Assembly (NCBI RefSeq): GCF_024297145.1
Contig: NZ_JANCTC010000032.1
Span: 1-34,681 of the forward strand
Direction: 5' to 3'
Source: Mesorhizobium sp. LMG 17147
GTDB lineage: Bacteria; Pseudomonadota; Alphaproteobacteria; Rhizobiales; Rhizobiaceae
DNA length: 34,681 bases
Shown: positions 8,925-17,270 of the stretch, one piece after another
Numbering within the stretch: the first letter of the stretch is position 1
Layout of the letters: the number at the start of each line of letters is the position of its first letter
Position numbers and translations under genes: made by a program
Notes under the pieces: generated by a model
The model's database searches: none
What the model saw: only the letters and a program-made list of their open reading frames with translations
What the model was told of the DNA's origin: nothing

Positions 8925-9338
8925 TTAGGCGCTCGCTGCAACCAGCCGCCCGTCGGCCGACCAGGCGCCCGCACCAGCCATTGCCAGCGCCAGGAAACCG
9001 CCGGCTGTGGCGATGTCCTTCATCAGCATCTGTGAATGCATGAAGGTCAGCGTCGGATCGTCGCCGCCCTGGCCATAGTGACCAAGGAAGCCCGCCGCGA
9101 TGCAGAAGGCAGCGAGCAGCAGCGCCACGACCGGCGTCTTGAACCCGACGAGGATGAGCAGCCCGGCGATCAGCTCGAACAGGCCTGTCGCCCAAGCCAC
9201 CAGCGTCGGCAGCGGCAGGCCGAGGCCGGCGAAATAGCCTGATGTGCCGGCGATGTCGGCAAGCGCATGGAAGCCGGACGGCACGAACAGCGCGGCGAGC
9301 AGCAGCCGGGAAAGCAAGAGCAGCGCATTGCGAGGCAT
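8925..9338 (-). CDS. DoxX family membrane protein (copy 1)
   Basis: A 137-residue integral membrane protein with four predicted hydrophobic segments. DoxX signatures are LLLSRLLLAALFVPSGF at the start and GYFAGLGLPLPTLVAW after the first helix. DoxX proteins are quinone/redox-linked or stress-related membrane proteins, and most members have no defined activity. GGAGGAG stands just before the ATG at 9338, a strong ribosome-binding site. It lies downstream of, and in the same direction as, a second DoxX gene with a recognisably similar sequence, so the pair probably arose by duplication. A hairpin between them (9409-9432) may separate the transcripts. Confidence 0.85.
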   Translation of the reverse strand: MPRNALLLLSRLLLAALFVPSGFHALADIAGTSGYFAGLGLPLPTLVAWATGLFELIAGLLILVGFKTPVVALLLAAFCIAAGFLGHYGQGGDDPTLTFMHSQMLMKDIATAGGFLALAMAGAGAWSADGRLVAASA

Positions 9339-9404
9339 GGTCTCCTCCGATATCGGCGACTGATCCTAGCAGAGTTCCAGCCAGCGGATATAAACCGACA
9401 ACGA

Positions 9405-9436
9405 AACAGGGGCGCGGAAAATTCCGCGCCCCTTTG
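9405..9436 (-). terminator. Strong hairpin between the two DoxX genes
   Basis: An 11-bp inverted repeat (GGGGCGCGGAA at 9409-9419 and TTCCGCGCCCC at 9422-9432) is flanked by T-rich bases on both strands: TTTGTT on the plus strand, TGTTTCGTT on the minus strand. It begins 22 bases after the stop of the upstream DoxX gene, read on the minus strand, which is the usual place for an intrinsic terminator. It would make the downstream DoxX gene at least partly independent. Confidence 0.7.
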
Positions 9437-9457
9437 TTCAGGAAATGCTGGACTGCT

Positions 9458-9892
9458 TCAGCCGCGCTTGGCGTCGATCGAATACGCGCCTGGGCCCGAG
9501 GACGCGAGCACGAGGAAGCCGCCGGCAATGCCGAGGTTCTTCATGAAATTGATCATCTGCATCTGATCGGCCCAGCCGGTGTGGGCGACCAGCGCGGTGG
9601 CGACGGTGAAGATCGCCATTACCCAGCCGACGATCCTGGTCTGGAAGCCGACGAGGATGGCCAGGCCGCCAAGCAGTTCGATAAGGCCGACGACAATGGC
9701 GGTCACCATCGGCAGCGGCAGGCCAAGGCTGCCGAAATAGCCGGCGGTGCCGGCAATCGCCGTCAGCTTGCCGAAACCGGAAAGCAGGAAGATGACAGAA
9801 AGCAGGATGCGGCCGAGCAGGATCGTGCCCGAGGCGCCGGCGGCGGGGCCGGAACCGGCAAACGAATTGTTGGTGGACGTGTTGGTGGACAT
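9458..9892 (-). CDS. DoxX family membrane protein (copy 2)
   Basis: A 144-residue membrane protein with four hydrophobic segments and the DoxX pattern LLGRILLSVIFLLSGFGKL, then GYFGSLGLPLPMVTAI, IELLGGLAILVGF and FMKNLGIAGGFLVL. A polar Ser/Thr/Asn-rich stretch of about 20 residues precedes the first helix. The ATG at 9892 is chosen over an upstream in-frame start at 10042 because GGAGAG lies about 7 bases before it and the shorter form has family length. It is similar to the neighbouring DoxX gene across the core. The role is unknown; DoxX proteins are often linked to redox stress. Confidence 0.87.
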   Translation of the reverse strand: MSTNTSTNNSFAGSGPAAGASGTILLGRILLSVIFLLSGFGKLTAIAGTAGYFGSLGLPLPMVTAIVVGLIELLGGLAILVGFQTRIVGWVMAIFTVATALVAHTGWADQMQMINFMKNLGIAGGFLVLASSGPGAYSIDAKRG

Positions 9893-10022
9893 GCGTAACT
9901 CTCCAGAAGGGTTTGGCCAAACGGCTTGGGATACCCGCCTAGTTAGCGCAGGTCGACTGTTCACCAAAGACGTCAGATTGGTTACGGATTGTTCACCCAG
10001 GTAACGTTTTCGCGATGAACAT

Positions 10023-10052
10023 GGGTGTTGTGATTCAGGCATATCAACACCC
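10023..10052 (-). terminator. Hairpin at the fumC 3' end
   Basis: Perfect 8-bp arms GGGTGTTG and CAACACCC enclose a 14-base loop and touch the fumC stop codon. There is no T-run on the minus strand after it, so a protective 3' hairpin or Rho-assisted end is as likely as intrinsic termination. The rest of 9893-10022 contains two similar TTGTTCACC/CTGTTCACC stretches but no recognised element. Confidence 0.3.
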
Positions 10053-11449
10053 TAGCCCGGATGCGTCATGTCCTCCGGCCGCACCAGCCGCTCATAGTCG
10101 GCTTCGCTGACCAGCCCGGTGGCCAGCGCTTCCTCGCGCAGCGTGGTGCCGTTCTTATGCGCCGCCTTGGCGATCTTGGCGGCGTTGTCGTAGCCGATCG
10201 TCGGCGCAAGCGCCGTCACCAGCATCAGCGAACGGTCGAGCGCCGCCTTGATGTTGTCTTCGCGGGCCTCGATGCCGACGACGCAATTGTCGGTAAAGGA
10301 CACCGAAGCGTCGGCCAGCAGCTGTACCGATTGCAGGAAACAATAGGCCATCAGCGGATTGTAGACGTTGAGCTCGAAATGGCCCTGACTGCCGGCGAAG
10401 CTGATCGCCGCATTGTTGCCGAACACCTGCACGCAAACCTGTGTCATCGCCTCGCATTGTGTCGGATTGACCTTGCCAGGCATGATCGACGAGCCCGGTT
10501 CGTTTTCCGGCAGCGACAATTCGCCGAGGCCCGAACGCGGGCCGGAGCCGAGCAGGCGGATATCGTTGGCGATCTTGAACAGCGCCGCCGCGCAGGCATT
10601 GATGGCGCCGTGCGAGAACACCATGGAATCATGGGCGGCCAGGGCCTCGAACTTGTTCGGCGCGGTGACGAAATCGATGCCGGTGATCGCGGCGATGCGC
10701 GCCGCCACCTTTTCGGCAAAACCGACCGGAGCGTTGAGACCGGTCCCGACCGCGGTGCCGCCCTGCGCCAATTCCTGCAGGCCGGGCAGGGTCATTTCGA
10801 TGCGCTTGGTCGACGAGGCGACCTGCGCCGCGTAGCCCGAGAATTCCTGGCCGAGCGTCAGCGGCGTCGCGTCCTGCGTGTGGGTGCGGCCGATCTTGAC
10901 GATGTGGGCGAAAGCCCTGGTCTTGGCGTCGAGTGCCGCGTGCAAATGTCTCAGCGCCGGCAGCAGGTCGTGAATGATGCGCTCGGCGCAGGCGATGTGC
11001 ATGGCCGTCGGATAGGTGTCGTTCGACGACTGGCTCATGTTGACGTGGTCATTGGGATGCACCGGCTTCTTCGACCCCATGACGCCGCCCAAAAGCTCGA
11101 TCGCGCGGTTGGAGATCACCTCATTGGCGTTCATGTTGGACTGGGTGCCTGAGCCGGTTTGCCATACGACCAGCGGGAAATGGTCGTTCAGCTTGCCGTC
11201 GATGACCTCCTGGGAGGCCTCGATAATGGCCTTGCCGATCGCCGGATCGAGCCGCTTCAGCTCCATGTTGGCTTCGGCGGCCGCCCGCTTGACGATGCCC
11301 AGCGCCCGCACGATCGAGGCCGGCTGTTTCTCCCAGCCGATCTTGAAATTGGCCAGCGAACGCTGCGCCTGCGCGCCCCAATAGCGGTCGGCGGCGACCT
11401 CGATGGGACCGAACGTGTCGGTTTCGGTTCTGGTCTCTGGCGCGCTCAC
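10052..11449 (-). CDS. fumC: Fumarate hydratase class II
   Basis: A 465-residue, iron-independent fumarase that converts fumarate to L-malate in the TCA cycle. It has the superfamily motifs: TGSGTQSNMNANEVISNRA, HPNDHVNMSQSSNDTYPTAM, GRTHTQDATPLTLGQEFSGY and the signature loop GSSIMPGKVNPTQCE. The GTG at 11449 is chosen because GGAGAG lies 5 bases before it and MSAPETRTETDTFGPIEV is the usual N-terminus. The frame extends upstream to 11497, but that adds non-family residues. It appears to be a single-gene transcript between the DoxX genes and an SDR gene. Confidence 0.97.
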   Translation of the reverse strand: MSAPETRTETDTFGPIEVAADRYWGAQAQRSLANFKIGWEKQPASIVRALGIVKRAAAEANMELKRLDPAIGKAIIEASQEVIDGKLNDHFPLVVWQTGSGTQSNMNANEVISNRAIELLGGVMGSKKPVHPNDHVNMSQSSNDTYPTAMHIACAERIIHDLLPALRHLHAALDAKTRAFAHIVKIGRTHTQDATPLTLGQEFSGYAAQVASSTKRIEMTLPGLQELAQGGTAVGTGLNAPVGFAEKVAARIAAITGIDFVTAPNKFEALAAHDSMVFSHGAINACAAALFKIANDIRLLGSGPRSGLGELSLPENEPGSSIMPGKVNPTQCEAMTQVCVQVFGNNAAISFAGSQGHFELNVYNPLMAYCFLQSVQLLADASVSFTDNCVVGIEAREDNIKAALDRSLMLVTALAPTIGYDNAAKIAKAAHKNGTTLREEALATGLVSEADYERLVRPEDMTHPG

Positions 11450-11591
11450 GAAGTCTCTCCGGTTTGCAATTTGCAAACGGCGTATCGCGTTGCACAAACG
11501 CCTTCAAGCGGAGATTGCGGGCGAGGGAGATGCAAATCGGTTGAAGCCGCGCCTTTTCCTTCTCCCACAAGCGAGGAGGAGGGCGCGCTCC

Positions 11592-12350
11592 TCACCCCGC
11601 CGTATACCCGCCGTCGACGGCAAAGATACCGCCGCTGGTCCATGCCGCCTCGTCGCTGGCGAGATAGACCGCGATGCCGGCAAGGTCGCTGGTCCGGCCG
11701 ATGCGGCCGAGCGGATAGCTGCGCTCGACATAGGCCTTGAGCTCGGCTTGCGCGGCTTCCGGCAGGTTTTCGATCGACCTGCGCCGCATCGCTGTGTCGA
11801 CCGTGCCGGGCGCGATGGCGTTGACCCTTATGCCGCGCGGCCCGAGCTCGAAGGCGAGCGATTTGGTCAGCGAATTGAGCGCGCCCTTCGACAGCGAATA
11901 GAGGCTGGACGGCCGCTTCGGGATCATCTTGTGCGCAAAATAGGACGAGATGTTGATCACGGAAGCCGCGCCCGGCGCGAGATGCGGCAACAGCCGTTGC
12001 GTGAGGAAGAATACCGCCGTGACGTTGAGCGCGAACGATTGCTGGAACTGGTCCTCGCTGACGGTCTCGAACGGTACCAGGAATGCCACGCCGGCGTTGT
12101 TGACGAGGATATCGAGAGGTGGGCCGCGCCTGGCATGCTCGACCACGGCGTCGATGCCGGCGCTGGCCGACAGGTCGGCCGACAGCGTTTCGACATTATT
12201 CCCGAGCTGCTCGCGGGCGGCGTCGAGTTTTTTGCCGTCGCGGCCGACGATCAGCACGCCAGCGCCTTCGCGCAAGAAGGCATCGGCGATTGCCAGCCCA
12301 ATCCCGTCCGAGCCGCCGGTGACCAGTGCCCGTTTGCCGCCCAGTCTCAT
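11592..12350 (-). CDS. SDR family oxidoreductase (classical)
   Basis: A 252-residue short-chain dehydrogenase. The cofactor motif TGGSDGIG is at residues 11-18, with NNAG in ILVNNAGVAF, catalytic Ser in NISSYFAHK and YxxxK in SLYSLSKGAL. The end IFAVDGGYTAG is typical of FabG-like members. GGGAG lies 6 bases before the ATG. It is a cytoplasmic NAD(P)-dependent alcohol/ketone oxidoreductase with unknown substrate. The upstream TetR gene is in the same direction (112-base gap). It could belong to that regulator's module, but nothing in the sequence shows this. Confidence 0.9.
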   Translation of the reverse strand: MRLGGKRALVTGGSDGIGLAIADAFLREGAGVLIVGRDGKKLDAAREQLGNNVETLSADLSASAGIDAVVEHARRGPPLDILVNNAGVAFLVPFETVSEDQFQQSFALNVTAVFFLTQRLLPHLAPGAASVINISSYFAHKMIPKRPSSLYSLSKGALNSLTKSLAFELGPRGIRVNAIAPGTVDTAMRRRSIENLPEAAQAELKAYVERSYPLGRIGRTSDLAGIAVYLASDEAAWTSGGIFAVDGGYTAG

Positions 12351-12463
12351 TCAACACTCCCGCGCATTGCCGTCTTGTCTGATTAAGGAGAACAGCGCCG
12401 TTGCCAATTGTGGTCAAGCCGCCGGGCTATCCTACAATATGAACTTTCGGCTGATGCGCCTGT

Positions 12464-13084
12464 CTATTCGGCAGCGGCTGCACCGCGCCGAACAGCCAGG
12501 CGGGTAGCGACGAAATCCTTGACCTGATGAATGGCCTGTTCACGCGTAACGCTGCCGGGCTGCAGGCCAAGCCGCAACCACAGCCCGTCGATCAGGGCGG
12601 TGACGCCGAACGCGATCTCGTCAGCATCGCGCGCCGGCGCCAGAACGCGCAGGCCGGACAGCAGGTTGGAGCGCATGCGCGCATGGATCACCTTCTGGAT
12701 GCGGGCAAGCTTTTCGTCGCGCGGCACCTCCGCGCAAAGCGAAAGCCAAGCGTGGCAGAGGGACGGCTGGAAGAGATGCGGCTCGAAATTGCCTTCGATG
12801 ATGGCATCTATCCGTTGCATTGGCGTACGCGCCTGCCTCAACCGCTCCACCACCGCATGACGCAGCACCAGGTTCGATTCGCGCATGGCATGCTCGAAAA
12901 GCTCCCGCTTGCTGTTGAAATAGTGCAGCACGATGCCCTTCGATGCGCCGGCCTGTGCCGCCACTTTTTCTATGGTGGCGCCAGCTATGCCTTCGCGCTG
13001 AAGCACGGCAAAGGCGGCTTGCCGCAGCTCCTTGCGGCGTATGTCGCTGAGACGCTTGAGTTTCACGGGCCGGGATCCATGCAT
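12464..13084 (-). CDS. TetR family regulator, BetI-like
   Basis: A 206-residue repressor. The N-terminal helix-turn-helix region reads IRRKELRQAAFAVLQREG, then GATIEKVAAQAGASKGIVLHYFNSK at about residues 30-60. The C-terminal half (HAWLSLCAEVPRDEKLARIQ, ALIDGLWLRLGL) matches the BetI-type ligand domain; BetI is the known choline-responsive repressor. The frame runs far upstream to 13906, but that part is antisense to the next gene. The ATG at 13084 gives the family length. It is transcribed divergently from a ChoX-like binding protein, and the shared gap contains palindromes. Both facts support local control in response to choline or a related compound (inference). Confidence 0.85.
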   Translation of the reverse strand: MHGSRPVKLKRLSDIRRKELRQAAFAVLQREGIAGATIEKVAAQAGASKGIVLHYFNSKRELFEHAMRESNLVLRHAVVERLRQARTPMQRIDAIIEGNFEPHLFQPSLCHAWLSLCAEVPRDEKLARIQKVIHARMRSNLLSGLRVLAPARDADEIAFGVTALIDGLWLRLGLQPGSVTREQAIHQVKDFVATRLAVRRGAAAAE

Positions 13085-13096
13085 CGAAAACCGACG

Positions 13097-13161
13097 TTGA
13101 CATTTTTGTCCGCCGAGATCAATGATTGACCGTTGGGACAATTTAAAAACCGAATGGTCAA
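13097..13161 (+). promoter_or_regulatory. Candidate promoter and operators for the ChoX-like operon
   Basis: TTGACA at 13097-13102 and AATGAT at 13121-13126 are 18 bases apart and could form a sigma-70 promoter towards the ChoX-like gene. A perfect palindrome TCAAT-G-ATTGA (13119-13129) covers the -10 element. Another inverted repeat follows: TTGACCGTT (13126-13134) against AATGGTCAA (13153-13161), with one mismatch. These suit a TetR-type repressor encoded by the divergent gene. The motifs are seen; the binding is inferred. Confidence 0.4.
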
Positions 13162-13189
13162 CATCGTTGGTGAAATGAGGAGAACCGAA

Positions 13190-14125
13190 ATGCTTCGTTG
13201 CCTTGGAATAGGCGCCTCGCTCTGCGTCCTGCTGGCGATCCAGCCGGCCTTTGCGGCTGAACCCGAGCAGTGCAAGGTCGTGCGCATGGCCGAGCCTGGA
13301 TGGAACGACCTTGCCTTCACCACCGGCGTCACCAGCGTCTTGCTCGATGCGCTCGGCTACAAGCCGGCAAGCTCGCTTCTGGGCATCAACGTCATCTATG
13401 AATCCTTGAAGAACAATGATTTGGACGTGTTCCTTGGCTATTGGGATCCGGCGATGATCACCTACTACGAGCCCTATAAGAAGGACGGCTCGGTGGACGA
13501 TGTGCGCGTCAATCTCGTCGGCGCCAAATACACCTTTGCCGTGCCGACTTACGTCTGGGAGGCCGGCGTCAAGGATTTTGCCGACCTGCAAAAGTTCGCC
13601 GACAAGTTCGGCCGGAAGATGTACGGCATCGAGCCGGGCTCGAACCAGCTGATGATGGACGCCATCGCTGATAAGTCGCTCGGCCTCGATGGCTGGCAGG
13701 TCGTCGAATCGAGTGAAGCCGGCATGCTTTCCGAGGTCGGCTACGAGATCAAGGAAAAGCGCTTCATCGTCTTCCAGGGCTGGGCGCCGCATCCAATGAA
13801 CACGATGTACGACTTCAAATATCTGAGCGGCGGCGACAAATTCTACGGACCGAACTTCGGCGCCGCGACGGTGACGACTCAGGTGCGCAAGGGCTATCTG
13901 CAGCAATGCCCGAATGTCGGGCAGTTGCTGAAGAATCTCGCCTTCGACATCGATTTCGAAAATCTCGGCATGGGCTATCTCATCAATGACGGCATGAAGC
14001 CGGAGGAAGCCGGCCTGAAGGCGGTCAAGGAGAATCCGGATAGGCTCGGCGCCTGGCTTGCCGGTGTCACCACATTCGATGGCAAGCCCGCGCTCAACGC
14101 GGTCAAGCAGCAGCTCGGCCTGTGA
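13190..14125 (+). CDS. ChoX-like substrate-binding protein (choline/quaternary amine)
   Basis: A 311-residue periplasmic binding protein with a signal peptide ending at about AFA-AE (residues 20-24). Residues equivalent to the ChoX choline box of Sinorhizobium are present: Trp38 and Asp40 (GWND), Trp85 (GYWDP), Tyr114 (GAKYTF), Asn152 (GSNQLM) and Trp198 (GWAPHP). Binding of choline or a close trimethylammonium compound is therefore likely. The ATG at 13190 has AGGAG 8 bases upstream and puts the signal peptide at the N-terminus. The gene's stop overlaps the next GTG by 4 bases. Unlike choXWV operons there is no permease or ATPase gene here. Hydrolase and amidase genes follow instead. Confidence 0.85.
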   Translation: MLRCLGIGASLCVLLAIQPAFAAEPEQCKVVRMAEPGWNDLAFTTGVTSVLLDALGYKPASSLLGINVIYESLKNNDLDVFLGYWDPAMITYYEPYKKDGSVDDVRVNLVGAKYTFAVPTYVWEAGVKDFADLQKFADKFGRKMYGIEPGSNQLMMDAIADKSLGLDGWQVVESSEAGMLSEVGYEIKEKRFIVFQGWAPHPMNTMYDFKYLSGGDKFYGPNFGAATVTTQVRKGYLQQCPNVGQLLKNLAFDIDFENLGMGYLINDGMKPEEAGLKAVKENPDRLGAWLAGVTTFDGKPALNAVKQQLGL

Positions 14126-14961
14126 TATCGGCCGATCAGGCGGGCTGGAACGGCCGCAAGCGCAAGGTCGGTGCTGAAACGGCCTGCGTCGAAATCGCCG
14201 GGCAGGAGCCCGCGCTGGTGCTGGTGCACGGCTTCTCCGACACGAGCCGCAGCTTCTCCTTGCTGGCGCCGCATCTCGCCGGGCGCCGGCGTGTCATTCC
14301 AGACCTGCGCGGGCATGGCGCCTCGCCGGCCGGGACACGCGGCTTCGCCCCGGCGGATTTCGCGGAAGATGTGGCGAGTTTGATCGAGCGATTGCGGCTC
14401 GAGCGGCCGGTTCTGGTCGGGCATTCCCTGGGCAGCATGGTGGCGATCGAGGCAGCCGCGCGCTACCCCGAGATGATCGGTGGCCTGGTGCTGATGGCCG
14501 GAACGCTGCGGCCGCAGATCGGTGAGGATCACCCGATGACCATTGGTGTGCGGGCACTTCGAGACCCGATATCGCCGGCCGATCCGTTCTATGAATATTG
14601 GCATGCCTGCGAGGCCGAGGTTCCAGCGGACTTCCTGACCATGGCTGCAAAGGAAGCGTCAGCCATGCCGGCGGCACTTTGGTGCGCAATCCTGGAGCAG
14701 GTTCGGCGCGTCGATCTGACCGACAAGGCGCGCACGCTGCACCTGCCGGCGCTTGTCATTGCGGGCGGGCGCGACCTGCTCTTCGACGAAACGCACCAAC
14801 GGCGGCTCCTCGAAGAAATCCCCGCCGCCGCGTTTGTAAGCGCGGTGCGATGCGGACACAACCCGCACTGGGAGGATCCGGCATTGGTTGCGGCAGCCAT
14901 CGCCCGGTATTTCAAGGTCTGGAATGAAGCCGACCTCGAAGCGACCGGCAATCTGGGCTGA
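14122..14961 (+). CDS. Alpha/beta hydrolase
   Basis: A 279-residue alpha/beta-fold hydrolase. The oxyanion motif is VHGFSD, the nucleophile elbow GHSLGS with Ser102, the acid Asp218 (in GGRDLLF) and the His is His246 (in CGHNPHWEDP), so the triad is complete. It cleaves an ester, amide or C-C bond; the substrate is not readable. It starts at a GTG overlapping the ChoX-like stop (GTGA), which implies coupled translation, and ends 8 bases before the amidase. No signal peptide is visible, so it acts in the cytoplasm. Context suggests it processes the compound delivered by the binding protein (inference). Confidence 0.88.
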   Translation: MISADQAGWNGRKRKVGAETACVEIAGQEPALVLVHGFSDTSRSFSLLAPHLAGRRRVIPDLRGHGASPAGTRGFAPADFAEDVASLIERLRLERPVLVGHSLGSMVAIEAAARYPEMIGGLVLMAGTLRPQIGEDHPMTIGVRALRDPISPADPFYEYWHACEAEVPADFLTMAAKEASAMPAALWCAILEQVRRVDLTDKARTLHLPALVIAGGRDLLFDETHQRRLLEEIPAAAFVSAVRCGHNPHWEDPALVAAAIARYFKVWNEADLEATGNLG

Positions 14962-14969
14962 GAGCAGTC

Positions 14970-16418
14970 ATGAACCTTTCCGAATACGTGGCGTTGGATG
15001 CCGTCGCCCTGGCCCGGCATGTTCGCTCGGGTGAACTGTCGGCTGTCGAGGTCGTTGAGGCGGCTATCGAAGCGATCGAAAGCATCAATCCCGCCATCAA
15101 TGCCGTGACACTGATGGATGCGGACCGGGCGCTTTCCGCGGCGGCAAGCTGCAACCGGCAGGCCGCACTCGCCGGCATTCCCTTCTTGGTCAAGGACACC
15201 GGCGTCAATGTACGGGAGTGGCCGACGACGCACTCGTCGCTCTACTTCAAGGATGCCGCGCCGAAGCCCGACAGCGAGATCGTCCGGCGCTGGCGGGCCG
15301 CCGGTCTGATCTTGCTGGGCAAGACAAACACGCCTGAATTTGCCAACGACTTCGTGACTGAACCCAGCTTTCGCGGCCCTACCTTGAACCCCTGGGATCC
15401 TTCGCTGACGGCGGGCGGTTCGAGCGGCGGAGCTGCCGCCGCAGTGGCAAGCGGCATGGTGGCGGTCGCCCACGGCTCCGACATCGGCGGATCGATCCGG
15501 GTGCCGGCTGCCTGTTGCGGCGTGTTCGGCATGAAGCCGTCGCGCGGGCTCACGCCTGTCGGGCCTGGTCGAGGTCAGGTCGGCGCCGGGCTCTACGCTG
15601 AGAACGTCCTGTCCCGCACCGTTCGGGACAGCGCCGCCATGCTGGACATGACTGCCGGTCCAGAACAAGGAGCGCCTTACTCCGTGCCGAAATCGGTGCC
15701 GTCCTACCTGGACTGGCTGTCTTCCCCCGGCGAGCGTCTGCGCGTCGCGTGCCTGGCGCACCGGCCGGATGGCACGCCGGTCGCGTCCGAGATCGGGGCA
15801 AAATTCCAGGAAGCCATGATCCTCCTCGAGGACATGGGACACGAGGTCACAGAGGCGCGTTTCCCGCGGGAAGCCAGCGCCGAAGCGGACTGGAGCATCT
15901 TCTGGATGTCGGAGGTTGCGCGGCTGGTTGGCGAGCGCGCCGACGAGATCGGGCGGATGCCGAGGGCCGGCGAAATCGAAAGCCTGACTCGTCACGCTCT
16001 CGACAGTTTTCGGCGATCCTCGGCCGCCGATTATCTCAGAGCGCTGGACCATGTGCACAGCGCTTCGCTGGCGATGGCGATGGCGTTCGATGGGTTCGAC
16101 CTGATCATAACGCCGACGACGGCCGAGCTTTCGCCCCGGCTTGGCGCCATCCATGGCGATGGTGCTCTCTTCGATTACGAGGCTTGGGCGAGCCGGGCCT
16201 ACGGCTTTGCGCCCTTCACCGAAATCTTCAATGTCACCGGGCAACCGGCCGCCAGCCTGCCGCTTTTTCAGTCGAAGGGCGGCCTGCCGATTGGCATTCA
16301 GCTTATTGGCCGCAAGAACGACGACCACCGGCTGCTTCGCGTTTCCCTTGACCTGGAGCAGGCAACCGCATGGACGGCGCGTTACCAGGCGATCCATGCC
16401 CGACACTTTCAGGCATGA
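14970..16418 (+). CDS. Amidase signature family enzyme
   Basis: A 482-residue amidase of the Ser-cisSer-Lys type. The triad can be placed at Lys75 (FLVKDTGV), cis-Ser151 (TAGGSSGG) and Ser175 (DIGGSIRVPA); the 24-residue spacing between the two serines matches the family. It hydrolyses a carboxamide to acid and ammonia, or an amide-linked conjugate. It is probably not GatA: the C-terminal half differs, and gatB/gatC are absent. It is third in an apparent operon with the ChoX-like protein and the alpha/beta hydrolase, so a substrate with a quaternary amine and an amide bond is plausible. A long antisense frame across it is a shadow. Confidence 0.9.
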   Translation: MNLSEYVALDAVALARHVRSGELSAVEVVEAAIEAIESINPAINAVTLMDADRALSAAASCNRQAALAGIPFLVKDTGVNVREWPTTHSSLYFKDAAPKPDSEIVRRWRAAGLILLGKTNTPEFANDFVTEPSFRGPTLNPWDPSLTAGGSSGGAAAAVASGMVAVAHGSDIGGSIRVPAACCGVFGMKPSRGLTPVGPGRGQVGAGLYAENVLSRTVRDSAAMLDMTAGPEQGAPYSVPKSVPSYLDWLSSPGERLRVACLAHRPDGTPVASEIGAKFQEAMILLEDMGHEVTEARFPREASAEADWSIFWMSEVARLVGERADEIGRMPRAGEIESLTRHALDSFRRSSAADYLRALDHVHSASLAMAMAFDGFDLIITPTTAELSPRLGAIHGDGALFDYEAWASRAYGFAPFTEIFNVTGQPAASLPLFQSKGGLPIGIQLIGRKNDDHRLLRVSLDLEQATAWTARYQAIHARHFQA

Positions 16419-16461
16419 ACCAGGAGGCTCCGGCGACGTAGGGGGCGTCGACGATGTTGGT

Positions 16462-17259
16462 TCATACCGAAATTGGGTGCTGCCCGAGCAGCGATCGCTC
16501 CGTCGGTAACAGACGCAAAACCTCCGCGGGCCTGGCGAATTCCCCTTGTACGGTCTGCTGAAGCGCCTGCCACTCCGGGGAGGCGGCCAAGGCCGCTTCG
16601 TGCCGGGCATACGCTTCGGCGCTGGCGAAACCCGTGACGCTGATGAAGACGTTTTCGCTGGCCCGCACCGGCAGCCGCGGAAAGCTGTTTTCGGCATGTT
16701 CGGTGACGAAGGCGGCCAGCGGCTGTGCGCCAAGTGCGGCAAGCACCGGAAGAGCCGCGATCTGGAAGTCCCTGGCGAAGCCGGCTTCCAGGCCCGGTCG
16801 CAGATGATGAATCTTGATGACAACAATTGTCTGCAAAGCACTGCTTGTGCTTGGTTCTTCGAGATCCGTCTGGATTGCTCGTTGCGATCCCGAGAGGTCG
16901 AAGCCGGCGCCCGGCCAGGCCGGCCTCAGCAGCAGCACGTCGTCGGAATCGATCATCGTGGCGTTGGCGGCGTCGCGCCAGGCAGCCCAGACCGGCCCGT
17001 CATAGAAGGCGGTCAGAGCGTTTTTCCGCGCTTCCATGCCGTCGAAGCCGCGCAGCCAGACGAACGTGTCCGGCCGGGCGAGATCGCGGAACTGGCCGAT
17101 GATGGTCATTCCCGCGGTTCCCTGCCCCTCGACCAAGTGATTGTCGAAGATGCCGATCAGCGTCTCGCGCCGGCCGGGTTTCAGAGTGTATTGCCTGAGT
17201 TCGACGACGGGCGAGGCGAGCAGATCGGGATTAGGTATGGCGTTCAAAGGCAGGTTCAT
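16462..17259 (-). CDS. NIPSNAP family protein (two domains)
   Basis: A 265-residue protein with two NIPSNAP-like ferredoxin-fold halves. The first starts at VVELRQYTLKPGRRETLIGIF with the typical FVWLRGFDGMEARKNALTAFY. The second starts at VVIKIHHLRPG and contains FISVTGFASAEAYARHEAAL. The family has no firm general function; members occur beside monooxygenases and transport genes. It is transcribed divergently from a TetR gene across an 84-base gap with two long palindromes, so it is the likely target of that repressor. It is a single gene; the amidase converges on it. Confidence 0.85.
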   Translation of the reverse strand: MNLPLNAIPNPDLLASPVVELRQYTLKPGRRETLIGIFDNHLVEGQGTAGMTIIGQFRDLARPDTFVWLRGFDGMEARKNALTAFYDGPVWAAWRDAANATMIDSDDVLLLRPAWPGAGFDLSGSQRAIQTDLEEPSTSSALQTIVVIKIHHLRPGLEAGFARDFQIAALPVLAALGAQPLAAFVTEHAENSFPRLPVRASENVFISVTGFASAEAYARHEAALAASPEWQALQQTVQGEFARPAEVLRLLPTERSLLGQHPISV

Positions 17260-17270
17260 CGCGCGAGCTC

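Noticed and set aside
13085..13906. N-terminal extension of the TetR frame (total 480 codons)
   Set aside because: The extension is antisense to the ChoX-like gene. A TetR protein of normal length starts at 13084.
14589..16841. 750-codon minus-strand frame opposite the amidase
   Set aside because: It covers the antisense of the hydrolase end, the amidase and part of the NIPSNAP region. No recognisable domain is present and its composition is that of a shadow frame.
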